DNA of 64,000 nt. Origin: Okeania hirsuta. Its GTDB lineage: Bacteria; Cyanobacteriota; Cyanobacteriia; Cyanobacteriales; Microcoleaceae. The stretch is taken from assembly GCF_003838195.1 (NCBI RefSeq), contig NZ_RCBY01000004.1:27721-91720 (forward strand). Direction: 5' to 3'. Both the position numbers and the translations under genes were made by a program. Shown piece after piece: positions 18,645 to 28,417 of this stretch. The notes beneath the pieces are model-generated. The model did not search any database and was not told the DNA's origin. It saw nothing but the letters and a program-made list of their open reading frames with translations. The first letter of the stretch is position 1. Every line of letters begins with the position of its first letter.

Positions 18645-19194
18645 AATTATTGAGCTTCCTATGGTAGACTAAATCTCATTTTTTCTATATTTGGTGTGAT
18701 TAATTTATTGTTGACACTATATATAAATTTTCTAGAGGTAGCGATCACTAAAAGTTGATTTATAAACTTGTTTCCCTGGTGTTAGATGATAAGTATTATA
18801 CCAAGGGTGATAAATGTTTGCTACATTTTCTTGAGTAGGGGAGTAGGGTAGTAGGGGGCGAACGGCCGTTCGCCCGTACAGAGAAGTAAACATCAGAATC
18901 ATTAATACGCTACTGACTAATCATTATCAAAAATGTGATTCCACCTGTGTTAATTACTTAATAATTGAAGTTTCACCTAAACTTAATAATTGAAGTTTCA
19001 CCTAACAAAAGCATTCTTTTTTCACCCTTGGTATTAGAGAGCTTCTATTTCTCAATGGTGCTAAACAAGTTCAACTTCATTTAAAAACCTAAATATTATT
19101 GATTTATCGAAATTTACAGTCGTGCCAATTGAGCTGTTTTTTGAGGGTTTTATCTGTTTCGTTTTGAGCCGTAATATCAAATCCGGTTGCATAA
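18645..19194. other. Intergenic repeats including an ATACCAAGGGTGA element
   Basis: ATACCAAGGGTGA at 18798-18810 and TCACCCTTGGTAT at 19022-19034 are perfect 13-bp inverted repeats bounding a 237-bp MITE-like element. Inside it lie a palindromic module GGGCGAACGGCCGTTCGCCC (near 18856), related to one at about 50684, and a tandem pair of CTTAATAATTGAAGTTTCAC (about 18957-19000). A TATCAAATCC end is present near 19174. No gene is seen. Confidence 0.65.
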
Positions 19195-19493
19195 CTTCAC
19201 TTCAATGTTTATAATAATAATATTGTCAGGCTTAATATCTCTATATAATTATATTCCTTTGATGAAAATATTCAAAAATATCTAATAATTTGAGTGTAAA
19301 ATGTACAGCATCAAAGATATTCATTACACCTTCTGCTACAAAATTTTCTAATGTACTTCCTTCTATCAATTCAGTCACCATGTAGAGAGGAATATCTTCC
19401 TGAAAAAGTTTTGTCTTGACCACCACCACCAATATATTCAAATTTTTCCCAATTTTCATCCCAAGGTTTAGGTTTACTTTTACTTTTGCTCAT
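19195..19493 (-). pseudogene. Serine/threonine kinase remnant
   Basis: From ATG 19493 the minus strand reads MSKSKSKPKPWDENWEKFEY then IGGGGQDKTF, a glycine-rich ATP loop. It jumps by an internal deletion to LYMVTELIEGSTLENF and LLDIFEYFHQRNIII, then in another frame RDIKPDNI, the catalytic loop. The core between the ATP loop and the hinge is missing, the frame shifts twice and the C-lobe is absent. It is a decayed Hanks-type kinase. Confidence 0.8.
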
Positions 19494-20043
19494 AATTACA
19501 CTGACTGAAACGCACAAATGTTATTATATAGAGCTTCGCTAGGGGTTTACTTACAAGTTATAATCAAATATAGTCAATGAAAAGTCGCTCAAAAGGAGAT
19601 AAATACTTAGATGGTGATCGCTTAGAGTGTGAGGTCTTAAAATCTAATTTGATTCAGAAAAAATAGGGTTGAGCATTCTCTACTGACTACTAAATTGAAG
19701 TGAGGTTCTTCAACCTAATTTTATCTGATATTATGTGTGTTTAATTAGTGATAAAAAAACTTTCTCCTCCTCCTACTCTTTCTTCATTCTTTAACCTATC
19801 CCACTAATAATACTTTTGCTAAAAACTCTAAATATGTTGATAGTTAAAAACGAAAAATCAAGCTTTTAAAACACATTTTACTTAAACAAATAAACTTGTT
19901 AAAAATAGTGGGATAGCTTCTTTCTTCCTGAAACCTGACTCCTGACTCCTAACTTATTACTTATGACTCCTCCGTCGTTATTTATAACTGTTCAAGGGAA
20001 TTTGATATTATTTCTCGCTCGCTACTTAATTTTTTCCCCATAC
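19494..20043. other. Intergenic region, no gene seen
   Basis: AT-rich sequence with short simple repeats (TCCTCCTCCTACT, CTGACTCCTGACTCCT) and a lone end GGGAATTTGATATTA near 19998. I see no coding sequence or RNA gene. Confidence 0.5.
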
Positions 20044-21118
20044 AAAAACAACGCCTCAGTCTTACTCACTCAGTGACTTCCTTCAATTTCTGGATTATTT
20101 CTGGAGTTGCACTAAGTCATAAAATAAATCTTAGTTACATTGCTCCCCTTTTACCATTTAAGGAAGTATTAGTTTTCTATTTTGGCGTTGTTTTTGATTA
20201 TTTAAGGAGACAGATTTTCGTAGATTTAACAGCTTTGTAACCTCCTGAGTTCCTGAAATTATTTCCTCTGTTTTAATGAATTTTAAATGAAGTTTAACTC
20301 AAATCTCAACTTGAGTAATCTTTACTTCCTTACCGTTACAACTTGAGGAATTATCAGCTTCTGCCAAAGAAGTTGCTGTTGTTGAATCACACAGATAACT
20401 AGAGTTAACAGTATTTTTTTCCTCCTTATTTTTAATGTCAACTACTTAACTAACAATTAAGGTTGACAACAACCTGTTTCTCGGTCAAAACCTTAACACT
20501 CAGTATTAAGTTATAACTCTTTGATCGAAGAAGATGAGGTTATGAATGTTTGAAGCTTTGCTGCTTCAATTACTAATCTAACACTGTTACTAATAATTAC
20601 AAGACAATTTAACGAAACTTTACTTTATTTTTTTAAGTCAATCTTTTCAAACAATAACACCCACCTATACTCACTTTATTACTTCCTTTTTTCCTCTTTA
20701 GGTCTTGGATGCACAGCTTTAAATTCACTGTACTAATCCCAAATTTTTAGGAAGTATTCGCTTTCTAGATGGGTGTTATTCCGACTTTGTATTGAGATTA
20801 ACTTAAAATTTAACAGCTTTTTTTTTCCTCCTTGGCTGAGTAATTTCCTCTACATTATTCAATATTAAATAGAGTTAGAATTTTTCAAAAATTCAAATTC
20901 ATTGCTCCCCTACAAATATTTGAGGAAATATCAACCACCGTTGGTAGCTGTTGGAATCTAAATGAACAGATGATGAACAGGTTAAACAGTTTTTTGTTAC
21001 CTCCTAAGTTATTATTTTAACTTTTGACATCTGCTAAAGAAGCCTTTTTGCTTCTTCATGTTTTTAATTTAGCACTATCAATCAACTATGCAAGTTAATT
21101 TAACGAAACTTCACTGAA
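20044..21118. repeat. Imperfect tandem repeat with conserved stem pairing; candidate structured RNA
   Basis: Two diverged units (about 20044-20635 and 20653-21125) run in the same direction. Each opens with an outer stem: AAAAACAACGCC with GGCGTTGTTTTT (20044-20055/20184-20195), and AATAACACCCA with TGGGTGTTATT (20653-20663/20770-20780). The sequences differ but the pairing is kept. An inner stem ACTTCCT/AGGAAGT and a small hairpin follow in both. Each unit then has a second domain with TTTCCTC/GAGGAAA-type pairing, the recurring AACAG-T-tract-CCTCC, a GAAGC...GCTTC hairpin and TTTAACGAAACTT. No coding frame is seen on either strand. The strand of any transcript is unknown. Confidence 0.6.
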
Positions 21119-21520
21119 TAGCTTTTCAATACCTTTGAGATTGTAAATATAGGTTAAATTTTAGTCATATTTACTATATAATTAAAATCTAAGTAAAACT
21201 CTGATTAGGAGATAATTTAGTATTTAGGAAAGTAACAATATATGGTGTTAAGAATTGAAAAATTAATAACTTTGAACACCGTTATATGCTAGACAGCAAT
21301 CGCAGTATTCAGAAAACAAGAAAATACTTCCCAAGTTCACCATCAATTTTCACCTCACTTTCTATTTATAATAATTTCTCCTTTCGATTTCTGATTTTTA
21401 TTGAGACAATGAGGTAGAATTGTGGGATTCTAATGAATATACAAACTACTAATTAAGTAAGTATCTAAAATCTAAAAAAGCTAAGATAGTAAAATTACAC
21501 CTAATTGGCCTATAACTAGA
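21119..21520. other. Upstream region of pcyA
   Basis: About 400 bp of AT-rich DNA with no gene. It presumably contains the pcyA promoter, but I cannot point to a specific element. Confidence 0.4.
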
Positions 21521-22258
21521 ATGTTAAAAACATCAATTCCATCACTACGAGAACAACAGCACCCCTTAATATGCCAACTAGCAGATACCATAGAAGCAAT
21601 TTGGCAACGTTACCTGGACTTACAACCATATTACCTACCCGCAGAACTAGGGTATGTAGAAGGCCGTCTCGAAGGAGAAAAACTAACAATAGAAAACAAA
21701 TGTTATCAAACCTCCCAGTTCCGCAAGCTACATCTGGAACTGGCCAAAGTAGGTCAAAGCTTAGATATATTACACTGCGTAATGTTTCCTAGAACAAGTT
21801 ATGCCCTACCTATATTTGGCACAGATTTAGTGGGAGCAAGAGGTCAAATAAGTGCAGCAGTAGTCGATCTATCACCCCTCAATCAAGAAAGGAAACTGCC
21901 ACAAGTCTATAATTACCAACTTAAAAACTTACCAATAAAAGAATTTTCTTATCCTCGCCAACTTCCTAAATGGGGCGAAATATTTTCAGAATTTTGTCTA
22001 TTCATACGACCTAGTGATTTAGACGAAGAACAAAAATTTCTATCTATAGTGGAATCTTACCTAGAAATACATTGCCAACAAGCGATCGCCCAAAAACCTG
22101 TTACCTCAGAACAACAACTTGAGATTCTTAAAGCTCAACGCCATTACTCTAGTCAGCAGAGACAAAACGACAAAACTCGCCGAGTCTTGGAAAAAGCTTT
22201 TGGGCCTGAATGGACAGATTATTATTTGACAACTGTATTATTTGATAGTCCTGATTAA
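21521..22258 (+). CDS. pcyA: Phycocyanobilin:ferredoxin oxidoreductase
   Basis: This ferredoxin-dependent bilin reductase converts biliverdin IXalpha to phycocyanobilin, the chromophore of phycobilisomes and phytochromes. The 245-residue length and whole sequence fit PcyA. YLPAELGYVEGRLEGEKL leads into FRKLHLELAKVG (the catalytic Glu lies in LELA) and LDILHCVMFPR (active-site His). IFGTDLVGARGQISAAVVDL holds the catalytic Asp in GTD. The C-terminus FGPEWTDYYLTTVLFD is also typical. It stands alone, with no heme oxygenase nearby. The start ATG follows AT-rich DNA without a clear ribosome binding site. Confidence 0.95.
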   Translation: MLKTSIPSLREQQHPLICQLADTIEAIWQRYLDLQPYYLPAELGYVEGRLEGEKLTIENKCYQTSQFRKLHLELAKVGQSLDILHCVMFPRTSYALPIFGTDLVGARGQISAAVVDLSPLNQERKLPQVYNYQLKNLPIKEFSYPRQLPKWGEIFSEFCLFIRPSDLDEEQKFLSIVESYLEIHCQQAIAQKPVTSEQQLEILKAQRHYSSQQRQNDKTRRVLEKAFGPEWTDYYLTTVLFDSPD

Positions 22259-22299
22259 TGATTACAAAAGAAATTGCGAATAATTTTTTTTGATTTGTT

Positions 22300-22451
22300 A
22301 TATCATGTCCGCTTAATTAGTGAGAATAAAGTTCTTAGTTGGTAGGTGTAAATTCAAGAGGGAACACTGGAAACGGAGCAGAAGTTTGGGATATTCCTTC
22401 CAGATTGAGAGGAGAACATTTTTACTATATTTAATCATCCGGACATGGTAT
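22300..22451. repeat. TATCATGTCC-family MITE
   Basis: ATATCATGTCC at the left and GGACATGGTAT at the right, with one mismatch, enclose about 150 bp. The left 30 bp match the left arm of the element at 8691-8866. No clear target duplication remains. Confidence 0.65.
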
Positions 22452-22809
22452 TTAATATATATTAAAGATTGTAGAGACCTTCGATTAAACATATCTACAA
22501 CTCAACAAATTCGAGAGTCAGTAGCTAATCTAAATTGTATAGTAATTTCAAATAAGAATGAAACACTTTTTCGGCTGAAAGTATTTCCAGACGAGGAAAC
22601 CTTACCGGGTTCTGACCGCTTGCATCTGTCGCCGACGCGGGGTGACACCCATTTTCTCTATTCCCTGCTATAAATGCGACGCAAAATGTGCAAATGTATT
22701 GAGAATTTCACCCCAATTTTTTAGGCAGAAACTCTCCATCAAATCATAGAAATTTTTAGAATTAATAGGATTAGGAGAATGAGTACATTACTACCCTAAG
22801 AGTTTATAT

Positions 22810-23020
22810 AGCGAGCAAAAGTAAAGGGTAGCGATCGCTCATGCTTTAATAATTAAACCTAAGTTAGTATTGCAGTAGATGAACCCACGGTTGCTTTAGA
22901 TAGTAAATCTGGTATAAATATAGTTTAAATTATGATAGTTTAAATTCTGCAAAATTTAGCTAGTAAAAAGAAGAAAATTATATTTATTTTTACTCGCAAT
23001 TATCGCATTTTATCAAAATA
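22810..23020 (+). pseudogene. Remnant of a DevA-like ABC exporter ATPase
   Basis: Conceptual translation with one stop and one or two frameshifts gives SEQK-RVAIAHALIIKPKLVL, then VDEPTVALDSKSGI, then ILQNLASKKKKIIFIF and TRNYRILSKI. In order these are the signature region, Walker B with D-loop, and the H-loop region of DevA/LolD-type ATPases, where the usual THDNRIL has become TRNYRIL. The N-terminal half is absent, and a TATCATGTCC MITE begins at the 3' end of the remnant. Confidence 0.7.
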
Positions 23021-23196
23021 ATATCATGTCCGCTGGGGCGCGTTCGTGTAAACCCAAAGGTGAATATCTACAGGAAATTTAAGTTTTTTTCTTGCTCTTA
23101 AGTATTCTTGCCTGTTCCCTGTTCCCAGCTCCGGTGTTCCCTGTTCCGGTGTTCCCTACCCTTGCTATACAATACCGATGCTACCGGACATGATAT
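23021..23196. repeat. TATCATGTCC-family MITE with TAA duplication
   Basis: The ends TATCATGTCCGCTGG and CTACCGGACATGATA are flanked by TAA on both sides. The interior is nearly identical to the copy at 23315-23475, with one extra CCGGTGTTCCCTGTT unit. Confidence 0.85.
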
Positions 23197-23198
23197 AA

Positions 23199-23262
23199 TT
23201 GGGTCGCGCAACCCCGCCTTTTAAGGCGAAATATTTTTGGAACCTTGCTCAAATTCCCCGTT
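23199..23262. repeat. Dispersed repeat GGGTCGCGCAACCCC (two copies)
   Basis: About 64 bp starting near AATTGGGTCGCGCAACCCC, with CCTTTTAAGG and AAATATTTTTGGA, is repeated at about 32177-32240 with few differences. GGGT and ACCC can form a small hairpin. It has no coding capacity. Confidence 0.7.
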
Positions 23263-23314
23263 ACAAAAATAACTTCTGATTTCTGACTTCTGACTTCTGA
23301 CTTCTGACTTCGTT

Positions 23315-23475
23315 ATATCATGTCCGCTGGGGCGCGTTTGTGTAAACCCAAAGGTGAATATCTACAGGAAATTTAAGTTTTTTTCTTGCTCTTAAGTATT
23401 CCTGACTGTTCCCTGTTCCCAGCTCCGGTGTTCCCTACTCTTGCTATACAATACCGATGCTACCGGACATGATAT
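23315..23475. repeat. TATCATGTCC-family MITE with TTA duplication
   Basis: Same ends and interior as 23021-23196, only about 120 bp further on. TTA flanks both ends. Its left neighbour is a tandem run of TTCTGACTTC units. Confidence 0.85.
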
Positions 23476-23689
23476 TAAATGTTGCTAACCTGATAGTTAA
23501 AATTGAAGATTTTTACCTGTTAAGCTAGGCATATTTAAACACAATAAAATCAAACTAGTCAATTTCCACTCATTAACATTTCGCTACACTACATGATTCC
23601 TGAAGTCTGCTTTTCTTCTTCTTTGTTCCTTTTTCCTGACTTTAATTATTTCCGAATTTGAGTATTTTTAGCATTATTTTTAATTGGGT

Positions 23690-24300
23690 AGTGCAGAGCG
23701 CAAAGTGTGGGAGAAGTAATTAGGTCGTTCCAACTCTAAGGAGTGATACTGCGCTCTGCAATGCTCCGCGAACGCGTTCCTCAGCTGTTTGTGCAGCAGT
23801 ATTTTCTTTGCGACTATGAACCCAAATCCAATTGAAGTAGGCCATACTGCTGATGCCACGCTCCGCGAATGCTAACCTAACCGTTATCTCTGTCTGTGCC
23901 CAGACCTTACCAAATTTATTCTGGGGTGCGATGCCACCTACCTATCTGCTGTGTCTGGTCTTTAAACTTGATATGCTTTACTTCTGGAGGCAAAACTCGC
24001 TCATACCCACCCTAATCATCAGTATGCCACTGCCAGTCAGTTAGTTTTCCCTTCTGTGTTGGTGATTAATTCTGTATCGGAACTGGTCAGTGTGTTTGCT
24101 GACACGAGTGGCCAAAATTAATCCACGTTCTGGATGCTTGAGTCATCCCAATCCAACAATCACATGAGTGTCAATTCATTCATCTGACAGTGTTTTTGTG
24201 TTTTGAGTCCGTCTTACATTCTGGGGAGATCCCAGAATTACGCACTCGCTTTTTTTTGGACAAATGACCAAAATTCGTCACTACTGACTTGTGAGGTTTC
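23690..24300 (-). pseudogene. IS1-type transposase remnant (copy 1)
   Basis: Minus-strand fragments in several frames give SDEFWSFVQKK, NKFGKVWAQTEITVRL and AYFNWIWVHSRKENTAAQ, the C-terminal DDE region of IS1-type transposases. Stops and shifts are frequent. A small GC-rich module (GCATTCGCGGAGCGTGGC) is inserted between VRL and YFNW, and a second one lies near 23762. The outer end reads GGTAGTGCAGAGCGCAAAG, shared with the remnant at 28418-28972. Confidence 0.75.
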
Positions 24301-24320
24301 TATATGCGCGTACATGGGCA

Positions 24321-25319
24321 TTATGAATCATTTCCACACTTTCTTGATACACTACCTTTAATTGCACCTTTTGTTTTCCTTTTTGCAGATACCTGCATTC
24401 TTGCTCCTTTAGTATTTTTAACATTATTTTTAATTGCACCTTTTATTTTCCCTTTTGTAGATACCTGCATTCTTGCTCCTTTAGTAGTATTTCTTTTACT
24501 TACAGTTGATCTGAATGGAGGTGGAGGTGGAGGTGGAGGTGGAGGTGGAGGTGGAGGTGGACTAACATTTCTTGCTGCTGGTCGGTTAGTACGAAATAGA
24601 ACTCCATCATTAGATTGCTCTAGTACCAACATCGGTGTTGGTTTTGCTTTTTGATCCCAATCAATATGTACAATTCGACCTTGAATAGTAGGAGTCCAAT
24701 TATCATGATCGTCACTAGGACTAAGGTAGGTTTCTAAACAATCAATAATTTGATTAATAGTTTGAGAAGTTGCCTGAGTTGGTAATTTTGTTAGTTTGAT
24801 TGACACCCGAAATAACACTCTTTTTTTCAGATCTTTGCCTGGTTCCCCAGTATCATATTCTACATCAAACATAGAATCAATTTGTCGCCCACTTGGGTTT
24901 CCTTTTTCTCCTGCTGCTAATGGAGTAGGACGCAATACAATACTAATTTGTTGTTTAACTTTTACCTTAATTTGATTGACAATAGCAAAGTGAAAAACTT
25001 CCTCTACCATCCGCATTCTTAAGTAGTCTAAGTTAAACTCTCGCGAATGGATTAGGTCAGGATTTTTTTCCATTTTTGAGATAGTTGCTACAGCCAATTT
25101 ATATTTTTTACGCAGGTCTTTATTTCTAAATCCTTCCATATTTAGTTTTTTATTAAATTGCTTCATTTTTACTTGGTGGAATATACCCATAATAATCACT
25201 AATAGTAATAGTAGTCCAGATGCAGCCATCCAAATATATTCTGATTTTTGCAAAGTTACTTGTGGTGCTGGTGAAGCTTGGGTTAACCTTGGTTCCACAA
25301 TAGTAATTGGTGTTAACAT
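24321..25319 (-). CDS. Membrane-anchored hypothetical protein with polyproline tract
   Basis: The 332-residue protein has one N-terminal membrane segment (about 29-48, IWMAASGLLLLLVIIMGIF). A conserved-looking globular domain (about 55-245) is mostly beta strands and charged helices. Then come 15 consecutive prolines (coded by 45 bp of alternating GGT/GGA in plus orientation) and a basic tail in which TKGARMQVS and KGAIK each occur twice as an internal duplication. The tail and polyproline look like recent low-complexity expansion. I do not recognise the globular family. The polyproline tract would normally require elongation factor P. Confidence 0.75.
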   Translation of the reverse strand: MLTPITIVEPRLTQASPAPQVTLQKSEYIWMAASGLLLLLVIIMGIFHQVKMKQFNKKLNMEGFRNKDLRKKYKLAVATISKMEKNPDLIHSREFNLDYLRMRMVEEVFHFAIVNQIKVKVKQQISIVLRPTPLAAGEKGNPSGRQIDSMFDVEYDTGEPGKDLKKRVLFRVSIKLTKLPTQATSQTINQIIDCLETYLSPSDDHDNWTPTIQGRIVHIDWDQKAKPTPMLVLEQSNDGVLFRTNRPAARNVSPPPPPPPPPPPPPPPFRSTVSKRNTTKGARMQVSTKGKIKGAIKNNVKNTKGARMQVSAKRKTKGAIKGSVSRKCGNDS

Positions 25320-26351
25320 AGGTTTTAAATAAAATTTGACAATTAATTTACAGAAATTTAAAGTTAAAATCAGGGAGTTAATATTTTCAGGATAAATACC
25401 TGATGGTTATAGTTGGTAGAAAATAGTTGAAGTTATTGATTGGCTAAAAAACTATAAACAGGTTAAAAATTACTACAATTACAGGTATAGTAAGCATCTT
25501 GATAATTTGAATTTTAAATATATTACAGAAAATAAACTATAAATTTGTCTTATTTTTATCTGTTTTTAGGCCGCCTTAAATTCTGATAATATCTCATGGT
25601 TATCCACTAGCTTTTGATTGATTTTATCCACAAAGTATCATATAAAATCTAGAGTTTTTTTGTTTGATTTTCTGTAAAGTGTAAGCATTTCCTGCGGAAT
25701 GCTGTGCAAATAGCTATTAGCTGTATGCTCTCAGCAACAAGGATCTCTCCTTAAGGACAGTGTTGAAATTAATATAGACTTTAAGGGCAAGGGATATAAC
25801 TTTTGTAGTAAGACAATTAATAAAGCTTTGATCGTAAACTAAAAGCAATAGCTGATAGCTAATAGCTGACTGCTGAATGCTTATTGTCAAGTAAAGATTG
25901 ATTGTCTAAATAATCAAAAATAAATCCTAAACCAGCTAGCCAATTTTCCAGCCTCATAGAAATTGATAGGCAATTCTAAATTAAGTTAGAACTTTTTCAA
26001 GATTACTCAAAAAATCAAGGCTATTCAAAAAATTTTTCTAAAAGTTAACTCATCATTTAGGAATCATATTAGAAATTAGACATACATTTAATTTATGCAC
26101 AAAAATTAAGTAAGATATTTAAAATCTTTGAACTACTACTCTATAATAGTAATAGTAAATATTATACTTTATATAAATTAGGGAAAATACATAAATTGTT
26201 AAAACCTTTGTAAAGGAATAAATTGTCATAGACAATATAACTAAAATATCATCAAAATTTTCAGCAGAAATACTGAAAAAAAACAAGAAATTAGTATTGC
26301 TGATTACTTTAATCAAACTAGAATATACGAAATCATTCTTATTTCTGAATT
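25320..26351. other. Intergenic region upstream of dnaX with one MITE
   Basis: About 1 kb, very AT-rich. It includes the 25683-25884 element. The dnaX promoter should lie in the last 200 bp, but no single element is convincing. Confidence 0.45.
25683..25884. repeat. GTAAGCAT-family MITE
   Basis: The ends GTAAGCATTTC and GCTGAATGCTTAT face each other. The interior shares TTTTGTAGTAAGACAATTAA and AAACTAAAAGCAATAGCTGA with the copy at 34641-34834. A third, shorter relative is at 38075-38263. Confidence 0.75.
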
Positions 26352-28382
26352 GTGGCCTACAAACCCCTCCATCACAAATATCGTCCTCAGACTTTTGCTG
26401 ACTTAGTGGGTCAGGAAGCGATCGCCCAAACCCTCACAAATGCTATCCATACTGAACGAATAGCTCCAGCATATCTATTCACAGGACCGAGAGGTACAGG
26501 GAAAACTTCCAGCGCCAGAATTTTTGCCAAATCTCTCAACTGTCTCTCCCATGACCATCCTACCCCCAGTCCTTGTGGTACTTGTGATGTTTGTATAGGT
26601 ATTACAAAAGGGTCAACTCTGGACGTAATAGAAATTGATGCAGCTAGCAATACTGGTGTGGACAACATTCGGGAATTGATTGAAAGATCCCAGTTTGCAC
26701 CTGTTCAATGTCGTTATAAGGTATATGTGGTCGATGAAGTCCATATGTTATCTGTGTCAGCTTTTAATGCTCTACTCAAAACTTTAGAAGAGCCACCAAA
26801 CCGAGTGGTCTTTATTCTGGCAACTACAGACCCTCAGAGAGTTTTACCGACTATTATCTCCCGTTGTCAAAGGTTTGACTTTCGCAGAATTCCTCTAGAA
26901 GCGATGGTTGGACACTTGCAAAAAATTGCTACGGAAGAAAAAATTGAAATTACCACTGAAGCTGTCCAAATGATAGCTCAAATTGCTCAAGGTGGACTGC
27001 GAGATGCAGAAAGTTTGTTAGACCAGTTGAGTTTATTGGCAGGTGAGATTACAGTTGAACGAGTATGGGACTTGGTAGGGGCAGTGCCAGAGCGAGATTT
27101 AATGTTACTTTTAGAAGCGATCGCCTCTGATAATTCTACGGAAGTTTTGGAATGTACTCGTCAAATAATGGATCGGGGTCGAGAACCGATTATTGTATTA
27201 CAAAATTTAGCAGGATTTTACCGAGATTTATTAATAGCAAAAACTGCACCGACAAATGGAAATTTAGTGGCGTTGACAAAATCTACTTGGGAACAACTTT
27301 GTCAAGTTTCTCAAACATGGGATATTAGCACTATTTTAGCCGGTCAAAAGCATTTACAAACTTCTGAAGTACAAATTAAAAATACGACTCAACCTCGTTT
27401 ATGGTTGGAGGTCACTTTGTTGGGATTATTGCCTGCTGCATTGGCAAGTTCGAGGGTAATAGTCGAACAGTTACCTCAAAGACAAACAAGTCAAAATATT
27501 TCGGTTCAAAGTACTTCTAAAAGTTCTAGTCAACCACAAGCAAAGCCTCCTATTTATTCACCTCCAAAACAGAAAATATCGGAGGTAAAAGAAATTCCGA
27601 CTGCATCAAAAAATGAGGAAAATTTAGTTCCTTCGGAAGCTGTTAATGTTAATCCTAAAGAAGTTGATTTACAAGAAATTTGGCAAAGGGTACTTGCTGA
27701 AGTTAAATTAAGTACCCAACAGTTACTACTTCAACCTCAGCCTCAAGTTATATTATTAGGGTTTAACAATCAAGTAGCGCGTATTGGTGTTAGTTCTGAT
27801 AAATGGCAGAAAATGGTAATGTCTAAAGTTGCTAATATTGAAGCTGGGTTTGAGAAGGTTTTTAAGACTGCGGTAAAAGTTAAAGTAGAAGTAACAAATA
27901 CCAAGGGAAAAAATCAAAGTGTTAGTGAAAATATTTATCCCAATAATAGTAGAAGAGAAAGAAACATAACTAACCATGAAAAACATCAAGAAACCTCTAA
28001 CTCTGATGATGAAGTTATAGAAGATGAACCAGAAACAATCCAAAAATCTAATACAATAAAATCGGACAGAGAAAACAGATCTATGCCAGATATTTCTTTG
28101 TTTCAACCACAGTTGGATAATGTAGCGAAACAGGAAAAATCTCCTGAAAAAGAAAGACAAACTGTAGCAGTTGCCACTCGCCGAATAGCTGATTTTTTTC
28201 AGGGAGAAATAGTAGATATAGAGTTAATTAAATCAGCAGATAAAACTGATTTATCTGCTGCATCAGAGTCTTCTCAGTTATCGGTTAACTCTCAGATTTT
28301 TGAGTCTGAAGATAGTAATATTGGCATAGATGAGCCAGAAAAAAATGAAGACCTTGAACTTGATGATGATATTATATTTTAA
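26352..28382 (+). CDS. dnaX: DNA polymerase III subunit gamma/tau
   Basis: This is the clamp-loader ATPase that loads the sliding clamp and couples the replicative polymerases. The start is a GTG, giving M-AYKPLHHKYRPQTFADLVGQ. The AAA+ core has Walker A GPRGTGKTSSARIFAKSLNC, a four-Cys zinc site ending CGTCDVC, Walker B VVDEVHML and sensor-1 ATTDPQRVL. Residues beyond about 370 are a low-complexity linker and a tau-like tail ending in acidic residues. The 676-residue length is normal for a cyanobacterial DnaX without an intein. No frameshift signal for a separate gamma form was identified. Confidence 0.93.
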   Translation: MAYKPLHHKYRPQTFADLVGQEAIAQTLTNAIHTERIAPAYLFTGPRGTGKTSSARIFAKSLNCLSHDHPTPSPCGTCDVCIGITKGSTLDVIEIDAASNTGVDNIRELIERSQFAPVQCRYKVYVVDEVHMLSVSAFNALLKTLEEPPNRVVFILATTDPQRVLPTIISRCQRFDFRRIPLEAMVGHLQKIATEEKIEITTEAVQMIAQIAQGGLRDAESLLDQLSLLAGEITVERVWDLVGAVPERDLMLLLEAIASDNSTEVLECTRQIMDRGREPIIVLQNLAGFYRDLLIAKTAPTNGNLVALTKSTWEQLCQVSQTWDISTILAGQKHLQTSEVQIKNTTQPRLWLEVTLLGLLPAALASSRVIVEQLPQRQTSQNISVQSTSKSSSQPQAKPPIYSPPKQKISEVKEIPTASKNEENLVPSEAVNVNPKEVDLQEIWQRVLAEVKLSTQQLLLQPQPQVILLGFNNQVARIGVSSDKWQKMVMSKVANIEAGFEKVFKTAVKVKVEVTNTKGKNQSVSENIYPNNSRRERNITNHEKHQETSNSDDEVIEDEPETIQKSNTIKSDRENRSMPDISLFQPQLDNVAKQEKSPEKERQTVAVATRRIADFFQGEIVDIELIKSADKTDLSAASESSQLSVNSQIFESEDSNIGIDEPEKNEDLELDDDIIF

Positions 28383-28417
28383 CTAGCTGGTAGCTTATAC
28401 CGTCTGGAAAAAATATT

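Noticed and set aside
20060..20460. Minus-strand small peptide genes after AAGGAGG motifs
   Set aside because: Several AAGGAGGAAAAAA motifs look like ribosome binding sites, but none is followed by an ATG/GTG with a frame shared among copies.
20044..21118. Integron attC sites or group II intron
   Set aside because: The stems resemble attC in layout, but the RYYYAAC/GTTRRRY ends do not fit. No domain V-like sequence or reverse transcriptase was seen.
22320..22673. 117-residue open frame
   Set aside because: Its first third is the interior and right end of a MITE, and the rest shows no family resemblance and no ribosome binding site.
26352..28382. Intein in dnaX
   Set aside because: Some cyanobacterial DnaX proteins contain an intein, but here Walker A, zinc site and Walker B regions are continuous at normal spacing.
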